Positions 9,465-19,109 of a DNA stretch of 32,796 nucleotides are shown in pieces. The stretch's first letter is position 1; each line of letters opens with the position of its first letter. The position numbers and the translations under genes are program-made. The stretch covers positions 1 to 32,796 of the forward strand of contig DAOVAY010000005.1 in NCBI GenBank assembly GCA_030670795.1, read 5' to 3'. Under the pieces are notes generated by a model. That model saw only the letters and a program-made list of their open reading frames with translations, was not told the DNA's origin and did no database searches. Source of the stretch: Methanobacteriota archaeon (lineage in GTDB: Archaea > Thermoplasmatota > Thermoplasmata > SG8-5).

Positions 9465-12400
9465 ATGGCAGACTGGCAACCACTTTCCCCAAACGAAAAA
9501 AAGAAGGCAGAAAAGACCCTTCATAACTTCAAAAAAGCTTTGGATAAAGAGTTCAAAAGCGGCAGATTTACGGTGGAAGAATGTAAAACTCGTGTCAAAC
9601 AAAAGGAAATTGAAATCGGTTTAGCACCACCGCCAACCGACGAGGTCCCAACGCCACCAGAGGAGATTATTGAGGAAGTGCCAGAGGAGCCAATTCCAGA
9701 AGAGAAACCGTTACCAACCGAGGAGGAACTCCCGGTGGAGGAGGAATTGCCTCCACCTGAGGAGGAGGTTGTTGAGGAGCCGCCAGTACCTGAAGAAGAG
9801 CCAATAGAAGAGCTTCCGCCCGAAGAACTTCCAGAAGAGGAACTGCCCCCTCCAGCTGAAGAAGATGTTGAAGAGGACGCTGAGAAACCTCCGGAAGTTG
9901 TTGAAGAGGATGTATTTGAAGAAGGCATAGAATGTCCTTCATGCGGTGCTTTTCTACCAGTGGATTCTGAATCATGCACGGTTTGTGGAGTATCATTTGA
10001 GGTCGTGGACGAGGCTATAGAGGAGATACCATCTCCAGATGAAGAACCAGCAGAGGTTGAAGAAGAACCTCTACCAACCGAGGAAGTTCCTGAAGAAGAG
10101 TTAATCCCTTCACCCGAGGAGGAACCGATGGAGGAAGTAGTTGAAGAGATTCCACCGGATGCTCCCACCCCTGCATGGATTCCGCTCCCGCCCAAAGAGC
10201 AGAAGAAAGCAGAGAAGGAAATGCTCAAGTACAAAAAAGCGCTTGATAAAGCCTACAAACGCGGTGAGTTAACCCGTGAACAATGTATCGAAAAGGTCAA
10301 TGAAAAAGAAGTGTCTTTAGGCCTCGCACCACCGCCTGGACTGGCTGAAGAAGCTCCAGAGCCACCGGCGGAAGAGATACCAGTAGAGGAGCTAATCCCA
10401 GAAGAACCCACTGAGGAGCTCCCCGAAGAGCCCCTTCCCTTAGAGGAGGCGGAACCTGTTGAGGAGGAACCTCCAGAAGAATTACCTGAAGAGGAATTAC
10501 CCCCACCGGAGGAGGAGATTATTGAGGAGCCGCCATTGCCTGAAGAAGAGCCAATCGAGGAACTTCCGCCTGAAGAAATACCAGAAGAGTTACCACCTCA
10601 GGTAGAGGAAGAAGAAGTATACGAACTCCCTCCTGAAGAGGTACCAGAGGAAATGGAAGAAATTGTTGAGGAAGTGGAGGAAGTGCCTCCTTCTGAGCCA
10701 ATTGAAGAGGAGTTCGTTGAGATAGATGAACCAACAGAGGAAGAACTTCTGCCACCCGCTCCAGTCCCTATTCCTATCTGGACCCAACTACCACCCAAAG
10801 AGCAAAAGAAAGCAGAGAAGCTCTTAAAGAAATATAGGAAAGAACTTGATAAGGCTTACAAAAGCGGTAAATTAACTCAGGATGAGTGTGTCATCAAAGC
10901 GAAAGAGAAGGAAGTTGAGTACGGCCTTGTACCACCGCCTGAACCGACCGAAGAAGCTCCGGAGCCCCCGGCGGACGCGGTTTTTGTAGAAGATCCTATT
11001 CCTGAACCAATTGAGGAGCTTCCAGAAGAGCCAATTCTCTTAGAGGAGGCGGAACCTGTTGAGGAGGAACCTCCAGAAGAATTACCTGAAGAGGAATTAC
11101 CCCCACCGGAGGAGGAGATTATTGAGGAGCCGCCGTTACCTGAAGAAGAGCCAATCGAAGAGCTTCCCCCAGAAGAACTTCCAGAAGAGGAGTTACCCTC
11201 TCCCGTAGAAGATGTTCTAGATGAGGAGATTAAAGAGGAAGGTATAGAATGCCCTTCATGCGGTGCTTTCTTACCTATTGGCTCAGAGACATGCACTATT
11301 TGTGGGGAATCGTTAGTAATCAAGGAGGAGGTGGAAGTAGATTATGAAGAGTACAAAGATGCCCTAAGAAAAGAGACAACGGAAAAGGGTATTTTTGCTC
11401 CAACTCCAGTAGAAGTAGAAGTACCAGAAGAAGAGGAAGAGGAAGTTGAGGAGTTACCACCACCTATGGAAGAACCCCCTGCACCGCCGGAGGAAGCAGA
11501 TGAGGTTCCTCCAGTTATTCCTGTCCCGATTGTATGGACGCCCCTTCCACCTAAAGAGGAGAAGAAAGCAGAGAAGGAGTTGAACAAGTTCAAGAAAGGG
11601 CTTGACAAGGCTTACAAACACGGTGAGCTAACGCGCGAGCAGTGTCTTGTCGAAGTCAAAGAAAAGGAAGTGGCTTTGGGCCTTGCCCCGCCCCCAGAAC
11701 CGGTTGAAGAAGTTACCGAGCCTCCGGTGGAAGAGATTCCTGTTGAGGAGCCTGTGCCAGAGCCAATCGAAGAGCTTCCCGAGGAGCTAGCAGAGGAAGA
11801 GGTTCCTGTTGAGGAGGAATTGCCCCCACCAGAGGAGGAGGTTATTGAGGAGCCCCCATTACCTGAAGAGGAGGTTATCGAAGAGCTTCCTCCCGACGAG
11901 CTTCCAGAAGAGGTTCCTCCTGAAGAATTACCCGAAGAAGAGGCAATCGAAGAGCTTCCACTCGAGGAACTTCCAGAAGAAGTTCCACCTCCAGCCGAGG
12001 AGGAGCCTGTCGAGGAATTACCACCGCTCCCAGAAGAAGAACCTGTGGAAGCTGAGGAACCAATTGAGCCCCTACCAGTCGAGGAAGTTCCAGAGGAACT
12101 ACCACCCACAATAGAAGAGGAGCCTGTAGAGGAGATCCCACCAGAGGAGTTGCCTGAAGAATTACCTCCACCGCTTGAAGAAGAGGTTATTGAGGAAGAG
12201 CCAGCAATAGGTGAGAGGGTTTGTGCCTCCTGCGGTGCCTTTGTATCAGAGGCTCAAACGACATGCCCCATTTGTAATGCACCTATTGAAATTGAGGAAG
12301 TAGTAGAGCCCCTACCAATCGAGGAACTTCCAGAAGAAGAGCTGCCACCCCCGTTAGAAGAGGAACCCGTCGAGGAGATTCCTCCGGAAGAATTACCAGA

Positions 12401-14084
12401 AGTGGAATTGCCCCCTGTTGTAGAAGATGAAGAAAACATCTGTCCAAATTGTGGGGCGTTTCTTGAGCCTGGCTCCACCGAATGTTTCATCTGTGGGGCT
12501 AAACTGGTTGAAGAAGAAATACCGGTTGAAGAAGAAATTCCAGCGGCTGAGGAGGAAATTCCTGCTGAGGTTCCTATAATTGAGGAACCAGAGGAAGTTG
12601 AAGAAGCAATTGAGGAGCTTCCAGAGACAGAAGAGGTCGAAGTCATAGAACTCAGAGAGGGCGAAATAATGTGCCCCTCTTGTTCAAGTGTGATTCCCGA
12701 TGATAGCCAGAAGTGCCCGGAATGTTGGACCGACCTTTCATTATACGTAAGATGTCCGGCCTGCGATCTTCTTACACCTGCCGGTGAGGAGACATGCAGG
12801 GAATGCTTTGTCCCACTGGCAATCAGCGTCGAGGAGATTGAAGAGGTAATCGAGGGAGAAATAGAGGAAGGTTATGTTCCAAAGGAAATAGACATTCCCG
12901 AAGCTGCTGAGATATCCGCGGAGCTCAGGGAAGAAATGACTGTACTTGAAGCTGAAGAGGCACAGGAAAAGGAGTGCTTGGTCTGTGGTGCCATATTTGG
13001 ACCCGAGGACGAAGTCTGTCCAGTTTGTCGTATGGAATATGGCGTAGTAATCGACGAAATCCCAGAAGAAGAAAGAGTTTGGGAGGGTATGGAGGTCGAG
13101 GTACGGCCTACAGTCTACACTTGCCCGAGCTGTTCTGAAAATGTCGTCGGACTTGATGCCACAGAGAGAGAAATCACCGAGACGAAATGGTTCCGTTATG
13201 GCATATACTCAATATTCATCGGCATCCTGTTCACGTCCTTTTCGATATCACTGAGGGGCTGGACAGTTGAAAACGCATCCCTGGGCGTACGCCCGCCACC
13301 CTTTGATGTATTAATTACTTTGTTAGGCTGGATACTGGTTTTAATCGGTTTTGCCTTCTGGTTTATTTCGTGGAGGCTCCATCAAGAAAGGATGGAATGC
13401 CCGCAATGTGGCATTGAGATAACATCTGATATGGGAATCTGCATCAATTGCGGGACAGAATTGATTGAGGGATACAGCGAGGAGTTTCCAGAAGAAGACG
13501 AGGAGTTCCCAGGAGAAGACGTTGACGTGACCGAGGCACCGCTGGATGCTGAACCAACTGAAATAACAGAAGAGGTTGTTGAAGCAGAGGTGGAGGAAGT
13601 GCCAGCACCGCCGGCAGAATATGTAGAACCCGAGGAAGAGTTTCCCGAGGAAATCTCAGAACCTCTACCGGAACCCGAGCCAGAAGCACCGGCAATCCCT
13701 GAGGAACCTGGCACAGACGATCTTTTACCATTTCCCGAAGCCGAAGCAGAACCTTCAGAGGACGTTATCGGAGCAGAGCTTCCTGTGAAACATGAGGTTC
13801 GTAAGAAATGCCCCGGTTGCGGCATATACGTGGATATGGATGTTCCCGCTTGCCCTGTGTGTGACACCGAATTCGGACCAGAGCCCATTCCATCAGAGGA
13901 AGCAGAACTAGAATCGCTTGAGTCACCGCCAGAAGCAGAGCCAGAGGTAGACGAGATCGCAGAACCAGAAGAACCAACCCCCACAGAAGACGTTTCTTCT
14001 GGAGAAACAGAATGCCCTTCATGCGGGGCAATGATAAAGTCTACCGAGAAGGAATGTCCGATTTGTGAGTATCCTTTGAAGTGA
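9465..14084 (+). CDS. Giant Glu/Pro-rich modular zinc-ribbon membrane protein (~1539 aa)
   Basis: ATG at 9465 (MADWQPLSPNEKKKAEK) just after the upstream stop. Four helical modules 'W.PLPPKE.KKAEKE...KKALDKAYK.GELT.EQC..KV.EKEV.LGLAPPP', about 10 double-CxxC zinc ribbons, (P)EE-rich linkers, TM hairpin near 13195-13370, C-terminal zinc ribbons. Confidence 0.85.
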   Translation: MADWQPLSPNEKKKAEKTLHNFKKALDKEFKSGRFTVEECKTRVKQKEIEIGLAPPPTDEVPTPPEEIIEEVPEEPIPEEKPLPTEEELPVEEELPPPEEEVVEEPPVPEEEPIEELPPEELPEEELPPPAEEDVEEDAEKPPEVVEEDVFEEGIECPSCGAFLPVDSESCTVCGVSFEVVDEAIEEIPSPDEEPAEVEEEPLPTEEVPEEELIPSPEEEPMEEVVEEIPPDAPTPAWIPLPPKEQKKAEKEMLKYKKALDKAYKRGELTREQCIEKVNEKEVSLGLAPPPGLAEEAPEPPAEEIPVEELIPEEPTEELPEEPLPLEEAEPVEEEPPEELPEEELPPPEEEIIEEPPLPEEEPIEELPPEEIPEELPPQVEEEEVYELPPEEVPEEMEEIVEEVEEVPPSEPIEEEFVEIDEPTEEELLPPAPVPIPIWTQLPPKEQKKAEKLLKKYRKELDKAYKSGKLTQDECVIKAKEKEVEYGLVPPPEPTEEAPEPPADAVFVEDPIPEPIEELPEEPILLEEAEPVEEEPPEELPEEELPPPEEEIIEEPPLPEEEPIEELPPEELPEEELPSPVEDVLDEEIKEEGIECPSCGAFLPIGSETCTICGESLVIKEEVEVDYEEYKDALRKETTEKGIFAPTPVEVEVPEEEEEEVEELPPPMEEPPAPPEEADEVPPVIPVPIVWTPLPPKEEKKAEKELNKFKKGLDKAYKHGELTREQCLVEVKEKEVALGLAPPPEPVEEVTEPPVEEIPVEEPVPEPIEELPEELAEEEVPVEEELPPPEEEVIEEPPLPEEEVIEELPPDELPEEVPPEELPEEEAIEELPLEELPEEVPPPAEEEPVEELPPLPEEEPVEAEEPIEPLPVEEVPEELPPTIEEEPVEEIPPEELPEELPPPLEEEVIEEEPAIGERVCASCGAFVSEAQTTCPICNAPIEIEEVVEPLPIEELPEEELPPPLEEEPVEEIPPEELPEVELPPVVEDEENICPNCGAFLEPGSTECFICGAKLVEEEIPVEEEIPAAEEEIPAEVPIIEEPEEVEEAIEELPETEEVEVIELREGEIMCPSCSSVIPDDSQKCPECWTDLSLYVRCPACDLLTPAGEETCRECFVPLAISVEEIEEVIEGEIEEGYVPKEIDIPEAAEISAELREEMTVLEAEEAQEKECLVCGAIFGPEDEVCPVCRMEYGVVIDEIPEEERVWEGMEVEVRPTVYTCPSCSENVVGLDATEREITETKWFRYGIYSIFIGILFTSFSISLRGWTVENASLGVRPPPFDVLITLLGWILVLIGFAFWFISWRLHQERMECPQCGIEITSDMGICINCGTELIEGYSEEFPEEDEEFPGEDVDVTEAPLDAEPTEITEEVVEAEVEEVPAPPAEYVEPEEEFPEEISEPLPEPEPEAPAIPEEPGTDDLLPFPEAEAEPSEDVIGAELPVKHEVRKKCPGCGIYVDMDVPACPVCDTEFGPEPIPSEEAELESLESPPEAEPEVDEIAEPEEPTPTEDVSSGETECPSCGAMIKSTEKECPICEYPLK
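9474..9638 (+). repeat. Helical module 1 of 4 (WQPLSPNEKKKAEKTLHNFKKALDKEFKSGRFTVEECKTRVKQKEIEIGLAPPPT)
   Basis: Aligned by eye with modules starting at 10176, 10779 and 11535. Confidence 0.85.
10176..10341 (+). repeat. Helical module 2 of 4 (WIPLPPKEQKKAEKEMLKYKKALDKAYKRGELTREQCIEKVNEKEVSLGLAPPPG)
   Basis: Same spacing and residues as the other modules. Confidence 0.88.
10439..10558 (+). repeat. Direct repeat copy A (120 bp; copy B at 11039-11158)
   Basis: Offset is exactly 600 bp; the first 96 bp are identical and the remaining 24 bp have two mismatches. Confidence 0.95.
10779..10943 (+). repeat. Helical module 3 of 4 (WTQLPPKEQKKAEKLLKKYRKELDKAYKSGKLTQDECVIKAKEKEVEYGLVPPPE)
   Basis: Same spacing and residues as the other modules. 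Confidence 0.88.
11039..11158 (+). repeat. Direct repeat copy B (copy A at 10439-10558)
   Basis: See copy A. Confidence 0.95.
11535..11699 (+). repeat. Helical module 4 of 4 (WTPLPPKEEKKAEKELNKFKKGLDKAYKHGELTREQCLVEVKEKEVALGLAPPPE)
   Basis: Same spacing and residues as the other modules. Confidence 0.88.
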
Positions 14085-14094
14085 ATTTTTAAGC

Positions 14095-15756
14095 CTAAAA
14101 TATCGGAGGCTCATCATATTCTCCAAAGACCTCTCTAAGTACATCACAGGTTTCCCCGAGCGTGGCATTGGCCTTGACCGCGTCCAATATGTAAGGCATG
14201 AGATTCTGATCCCCCTCTGCGGCTTTCCGTAAGGCTGAAAGAGAATGTTCATATTTTGTTTGGTCGCGGCTTTCCCGTAGTTTTATCAACCGCTCCAGTT
14301 GTTTTCTCTCACCCTCAGGGTCCATCTCCAGGAGAGGTATGCCTATTTCATCCTCTTCAACAAATTCGTTTACCCCCACTATTACCCGCTCCTGTTTATC
14401 AATCTCCTTCTGGTACCCATATGCACTGTTGGCAATCTCTTGCTGAAAGAATCCCTTTTCTATGGCTTTGATAACACCGCCTAAGGCGTTGATTTTATCA
14501 AAATATCTGTGGGTCTCTTCTTCCATGTAATTCGTCATATACTCCACAAAGTAAGAGCCAGCAAGGGGGTCTATGGTATTTGTAACTCCGCACTCATGGG
14601 CTAGAATCTGCTGTGTCCTGAGCGCGACCTTTACCGCCTTCTCCGACGGAAGCGCAAGTGCCTCATCCATCGAGTTGGTGTGCAACGATTGTGTGCCTCC
14701 GAGAATCGCAGCCAATGCCTGGATGGTCGTCCTGACAATGTTGTTCTCCGGTTGTTGGGCAGTGAGCGAGCAACCGGCAGTTTGGGTGTGGAACCTCAAC
14801 CAAAGACTTCGGGATTTCTTTGCCCCCCGATTCTTCATCTCCTTGGCCCAGATGCGCCTTGCCGCCCTGTATTTGGCAATTTCCTCGAACAGATCATTGT
14901 GGGCGTTAAAGAAGAAGGATAACCTGGGAGCGAACGCGTCAATTTCCAGCCCCCGCTCTACAGCTGCATCCACATAGGTCAAGCCGTCCGCCAACGTGAA
15001 TGCCAGCTCCTGAACCGCTGTGGAGCCAGCCTCCCTAATATGGTATCCTGATATGCTTACGGTGTTCCATTTTGGCAGCTCCTTGGAGCCGAACTCAAAC
15101 GTGTCCACGATAACGCGCATGGACTGCTCGGGCGGGAATATCCAGGACTTCTGTGCTATGTATTCCTTGAGTATGTCGTTCTGTATCGTTCCGGCGAGCA
15201 TATCTCTGGAAGCTCCCTGTCTTTCCGCCGCGGCTATGTAGAACGCCCAAACTATGGCAGCGGGTCCGTTTATGGTCATCGATGTGCTCACATCCTTCAT
15301 TGGAATGCCATCGAACAATATTTTCATATCTTCGAGGGACGAGATGGCCACACCGCACTTGCCGAACTCGCCTTCAGCCAGAGGGTCATCTGTGTCCCGT
15401 CCGTATATGGTAGGATAATCGAAGGCCGTGGAAAGGCCGGTTTCGCCATGTGCCAGTAAATATTTGAATCTCAAGTTGGTTTCCTCCGCTGTTCCAAAAC
15501 CCGCGAACTGCCTCATGGTCCAGAGCCTTCCACGGTACATGTCTGGCTGCACACCTCTTGTGAACGGAAAGCGGCTGGGAAAATTCAGGTCTTTTAGGTA
15601 TTCCAAATCAGGCACGTCTTCCGGCGTGTATATGTTTTTTATTTGAACACTGGACGTCGTCATAAAATGTTCTGTTCTCTCTTTCTTGTCCTTGAAGGAG
15701 CTTTCCCACTCCTCTCTGGTCTCTTTAATCTTCTTTATTCGGTCTTCGGACAACAC
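14095..15756 (-). CDS. mcmA: Methylmalonyl-CoA mutase, large/alpha subunit N-terminal catalytic domain
   Basis: [63 protein letters not shown]...[42 protein letters not shown]. Confidence 0.95.
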   Translation of the reverse strand: MLSEDRIKKIKETREEWESSFKDKKERTEHFMTTSSVQIKNIYTPEDVPDLEYLKDLNFPSRFPFTRGVQPDMYRGRLWTMRQFAGFGTAEETNLRFKYLLAHGETGLSTAFDYPTIYGRDTDDPLAEGEFGKCGVAISSLEDMKILFDGIPMKDVSTSMTINGPAAIVWAFYIAAAERQGASRDMLAGTIQNDILKEYIAQKSWIFPPEQSMRVIVDTFEFGSKELPKWNTVSISGYHIREAGSTAVQELAFTLADGLTYVDAAVERGLEIDAFAPRLSFFFNAHNDLFEEIAKYRAARRIWAKEMKNRGAKKSRSLWLRFHTQTAGCSLTAQQPENNIVRTTIQALAAILGGTQSLHTNSMDEALALPSEKAVKVALRTQQILAHECGVTNTIDPLAGSYFVEYMTNYMEEETHRYFDKINALGGVIKAIEKGFFQQEIANSAYGYQKEIDKQERVIVGVNEFVEEDEIGIPLLEMDPEGERKQLERLIKLRESRDQTKYEHSLSALRKAAEGDQNLMPYILDAVKANATLGETCDVLREVFGEYDEPPIF

Positions 15757-15846
15757 AACCTCTCCTGAATGCTGGGAAATGGTTTACAGGTTAAATAGAG
15801 TTTCGCATCGACCGTAATTATTAATAGAGCCAACACCCTCTAACCG

Positions 15847-16503
15847 ATGATGTCAACCGAGAAGTCCAGGGTCGCTCGAAGATATGACAAATGGAGCGGT
15901 CTTTACGATTCTGTGGATACTTTTCCGCTGATCGGACGCGCAGAAAAGAGATGGAGGCTCGAGGCCATTGAGATGCTGGACTTGAAACCGGACGACATAG
16001 TCCTTGATGTTGGGACCGGCACAGGCCTGATACTGCCTTGGATTGCCCGGCATTTGACTACGGGGAAGGTTATCGGCATCGATATATCTGACAAGATGCT
16101 GGCTAAAGCCAGGGGCAGGGCAGAGAAGGTTGGCGTGGCAGACCGGGTGAAGTTGAAAAAAGAAGACGCGGATTCCATGACCTTCCAGGATTCTGCGTTC
16201 GATAAGGTCATCGCCACTTATACAATGACCACAGTGCCTGAGCCAACCCGGACGTTTCAGGAGATGGTCAGGGTTATGAAGGACGATGGAAAAATGGTGA
16301 TCCTGGACACCGGGAAGCCGAAGAAAGGGGTGGCGAGGGCAATTCACTATTACATGAGACCATTTGCCAGGGTATTCGGCCTGACGCACATAGACAGGGA
16401 CATAGACGCCATTGCTTCCGGCGTGAAGGGGATTGAGAAGGTCAAGGAGAAGAGATTCTACGGCGGAATGGTCTACTCTACTTTATGGGAAAAGACAAGA
16501 TGA
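15847..16503 (+). CDS. Class I SAM-dependent methyltransferase (UbiE-like)
   Basis: Motif I VLDVGTGTGLILPWIA, VIGIDISDKMLAKAR, FDKVIATYTMTTVPEP. Confidence 0.9.
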   Translation: MMSTEKSRVARRYDKWSGLYDSVDTFPLIGRAEKRWRLEAIEMLDLKPDDIVLDVGTGTGLILPWIARHLTTGKVIGIDISDKMLAKARGRAEKVGVADRVKLKKEDADSMTFQDSAFDKVIATYTMTTVPEPTRTFQEMVRVMKDDGKMVILDTGKPKKGVARAIHYYMRPFARVFGLTHIDRDIDAIASGVKGIEKVKEKRFYGGMVYSTLWEKTR

Positions 16504-16518
16504 TAGGTAAATAGATTA

Positions 16519-16983
16519 TTAGTTTACGTATAAGACAGATACTCCATATCCAGTACCGGCGATGGTTATCGTATCACCATGTTGAACACTTGCCGCAAAT
16601 ATGTGTATCATCATCCCACTAGTGAATGGGGCATCGATGTTAGCTAGACCCCAAACACCGTTTGTATATGTCGCAGCAAGGGCTCCGTCCGAGTAATAAA
16701 GTGTAGCATTAGTGGGATATGGCAGTCCATCTTGTGTAATCGATATGGTAGAGTCATGTATCCTTGAACCCGGGTTGGCGGTTGATATGAGAATCGTAAC
16801 ACTTGTTTGGTTTTTTGCCTGCTGGTTGAGTCCGAGCGGGACTTCTGCTCGCGGTCCGCTGGAGCTTATGCCTATTACCATAACATAAAGTACGGCTGCA
16901 AGTACAACAGTAATGGCCACCATGAGGATGGTTGCTATCACGGGTGAGACACCATCTTTGTTCCATGATTTTTTCATATCCAA
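16519..16983 (-). CDS. Archaeal type IV pilin
   Basis: MDMKKSWNKDGVSPVIATILMVAITVVLAAVLYVMVIG: class III signal and hydrophobic N-terminal helix. Confidence 0.9.
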   Translation of the reverse strand: MDMKKSWNKDGVSPVIATILMVAITVVLAAVLYVMVIGISSSGPRAEVPLGLNQQAKNQTSVTILISTANPGSRIHDSTISITQDGLPYPTNATLYYSDGALAATYTNGVWGLANIDAPFTSGMMIHIFAASVQHGDTITIAGTGYGVSVLYVN

Positions 16984-17117
16984 TTCCCCTATTTGTTTCC
17001 AGATATTGCACCTTCTTTAATATACTTTCTATAGAGCATGGATCTAAATAGACATAAATGTACAATGAAATTAAGTTAATAAAAAACTAAAATAAAAAAA
17101 AGAAAAAGGGTTTGGGA

Positions 17118-17600
17118 TCAGTTCACCGTTAAGGTGGTAGTCCCAAAATACTCTTCGATAGAGGCAAATGTGATAACATCGCCGTTAGATACGCCTGGTG
17201 GGTCCACGGTCTGAATCACTATGGACATACCTGCAGTGAATTCTGTATTCCCAACTCCAGTCCAAAGTCCCGTTGCCCCATTATAAGTCCCAATAATTAT
17301 GGCAGCAGAGCTATAAACTGTTGCCTGTTGTATTTGAGTCGGGGTTCCGCCAGACACAAGGGATATTGTTGAACTATCTATCAATGCGCCGTTCGGTGCG
17401 CTAGAGATAAGAACGGTGACGTTAGTCGATGTTCTGCCTGGTTGTTGGTTCAAACCCAGCGGTGTCTCGATGCCGGTGTCGCCGCCCATGCCTATGACCA
17501 TAACATAGAGCACAGCAGCTAATACGACGGTAATCGCGACCATCAAAATGGTAGCAATAACCGGAGACACTGCGTCCTTATTTTTCCAAACTCTTTTCAT
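17118..17600 (-). CDS. Archaeal type IV pilin (paralog of 16519-16983)
   Basis: MKRVWKNKDAVSPVIATILMVAITVVLAAVLYVMVIGM, near-identical N-terminus. Confidence 0.9.
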   Translation of the reverse strand: MKRVWKNKDAVSPVIATILMVAITVVLAAVLYVMVIGMGGDTGIETPLGLNQQPGRTSTNVTVLISSAPNGALIDSSTISLVSGGTPTQIQQATVYSSAAIIIGTYNGATGLWTGVGNTEFTAGMSIVIQTVDPPGVSNGDVITFASIEEYFGTTTLTVN

Positions 17601-17782
17601 ATTTTGTCCTCCTGTAGGCTTTGCCTACGCATCTAAAAGACACTACAATTGTATATAAACCTTTTCGTACTATTATCGGCATTTGATAATAATCACATCG
17701 GCCATTGTCGTATATTTCATTCACCTTATGCCTTAGTCCAGATGTTGAAAAGAAGCTGCCAGTCTATTTAGGGTCTGGTAGT

Positions 17783-18532
17783 TTACACTCCTTTCGCGGA
17801 TATCCCCTTTTCGTCTATTGTGTAAGCCAGTATGCCGGTTTTCTCAGGGTGATTTCGTACCTTCCTGATGAGGAGGTTCCTCTTGAATTCAAACCCATCT
17901 CTAAGTCTTTCGAGCTCTATTATGACATCCACGATCTCCTCTATTCCGCTCTCGGTGCGGCTATCCAGTACGCCTTTGACGAGTGTCACCAGAGCCACGC
18001 CTTCGTTGTGTTGTGTGTGTGCCTTTACTGTCCTCAAGGCTGAAAGCACCTCGTTATATGGATAATATTCGAGGAAGAAATTTAAAGAATCCAGTACGAT
18101 CCTGAACGGAGGCGTCAGCTTTGAAACTTCGTATGTAAGGGTGGTGAGGAAGTTGGCCACATATTCATCTTCAGGATACTCCTCTGCCTCGAATTGACGT
18201 AGATCCCTCATTGTGAGCCCCTCAAGGCGATATTTGCTGACATCCAGATGTCTTGCCAGAACCTTCTCGTAATACATCGTACCTATGTTGACGATTTTGA
18301 GGTCTGTGCTCCATCCAAAATCCTTCATTGTATCTAAAACGTCCTCGTCTCGCTCCGAGGTTGAGAAGTATCTTACGGTCTCGTTTTCAGCGCCAGCAGA
18401 TGCGAATCTCTTGGCGAACAGCTCGACACCGGCTCCTGGGGTGCCAATACAGAGGATAGTGTAGCCTTTCGGTACACCATCCATAATGGCTTTGTCCAAA
18501 GCAGGTATCCCAAAACTAGCACTGTCCGCCAC
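17783..18532 (-). CDS. KaiC-like/RecA-superfamily protein with degenerate Walker A
   Basis: FGIPALDKAIMDGVPKGYTILCIGTPGAGVELFAKRFASAG (K of Walker A replaced); Walker B-like FRIVLDSLNFFLEY; GTG start. Confidence 0.8.
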   Translation of the reverse strand: MADSASFGIPALDKAIMDGVPKGYTILCIGTPGAGVELFAKRFASAGAENETVRYFSTSERDEDVLDTMKDFGWSTDLKIVNIGTMYYEKVLARHLDVSKYRLEGLTMRDLRQFEAEEYPEDEYVANFLTTLTYEVSKLTPPFRIVLDSLNFFLEYYPYNEVLSALRTVKAHTQHNEGVALVTLVKGVLDSRTESGIEEIVDVIIELERLRDGFEFKRNLLIRKVRNHPEKTGILAYTIDEKGISAKGV

Positions 18533-18533
18533 C

Positions 18534-19109
18534 CTATCTTCCCTCCTCGCTCATGTCTAGGGTTAAATCACACACAAAGCCCATCATGTTGTTGATTTCC
18601 TCCGAGCCAAAACCTTCGATGGAGAATAGGACGATGTATGCGTTTTTCGCCCTCAGGTTGTTGATGAGGATGTGAACGAATTCCGAGAGTATTGTTGAGC
18701 TGTTGTGTATTGCCAGGGCGTTAATGGAATCCAGTAGAATTACGCTGCCCTTTCCCTCGGACTTCTTCAAGAGATACTCCACCTTCAGCATTATGTTCTC
18801 CAGCATGGTTGAACTCTCGACCAAGAGTACGTTCTCGGGTTTTTTGGTCGACCCCATCATGGTGTGAGAAACGGAATCCACAAAGTATATTCTCTCCATA
18901 TCAATTTCAAGAATCTTAAGCACGTCTATGATGGATTGTGATGGAATTGCCGCTGAAATATAGATGGTATTGAGGTCTTTTTTCGTTGCGAACCTGTCCA
19001 CCACTCCTCTGATGGCATCAAAATAGGTATCGTCCCTTATAGACAGTGCGATGGCGGATGGCGGCAGCTCCGCAAGCTCATCTGCCAGTTTTGACGGGCT
19101 TTTTGGCAT
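18534..19109 (-). CDS. RecA-fold-like protein lacking a P-loop, KaiC cassette member
   Basis: No GxxxxGK[ST]; Walker B-like GSVILLDSINAL and KaiC-type strand order; overlaps the 19109-19885 gene by 1 nt. Confidence 0.65.
   Translation of the reverse strand: MPKSPSKLADELAELPPSAIALSIRDDTYFDAIRGVVDRFATKKDLNTIYISAAIPSQSIIDVLKILEIDMERIYFVDSVSHTMMGSTKKPENVLLVESSTMLENIMLKVEYLLKKSEGKGSVILLDSINALAIHNSSTILSEFVHILINNLRAKNAYIVLFSIEGFGSEEINNMMGFVCDLTLDMSEEGR

Noticed and set aside
9521-13984. Long Ser/Gly-rich and Leu/Pro-rich minus-strand ORFs (e.g. 9521..10234, 11612..12109, 13382..13984)
   Set aside because: Antisense shadows of GAA/GAG/CCA-rich coding sequence of the giant zinc-ribbon gene; composition is fully explained by the plus strand.
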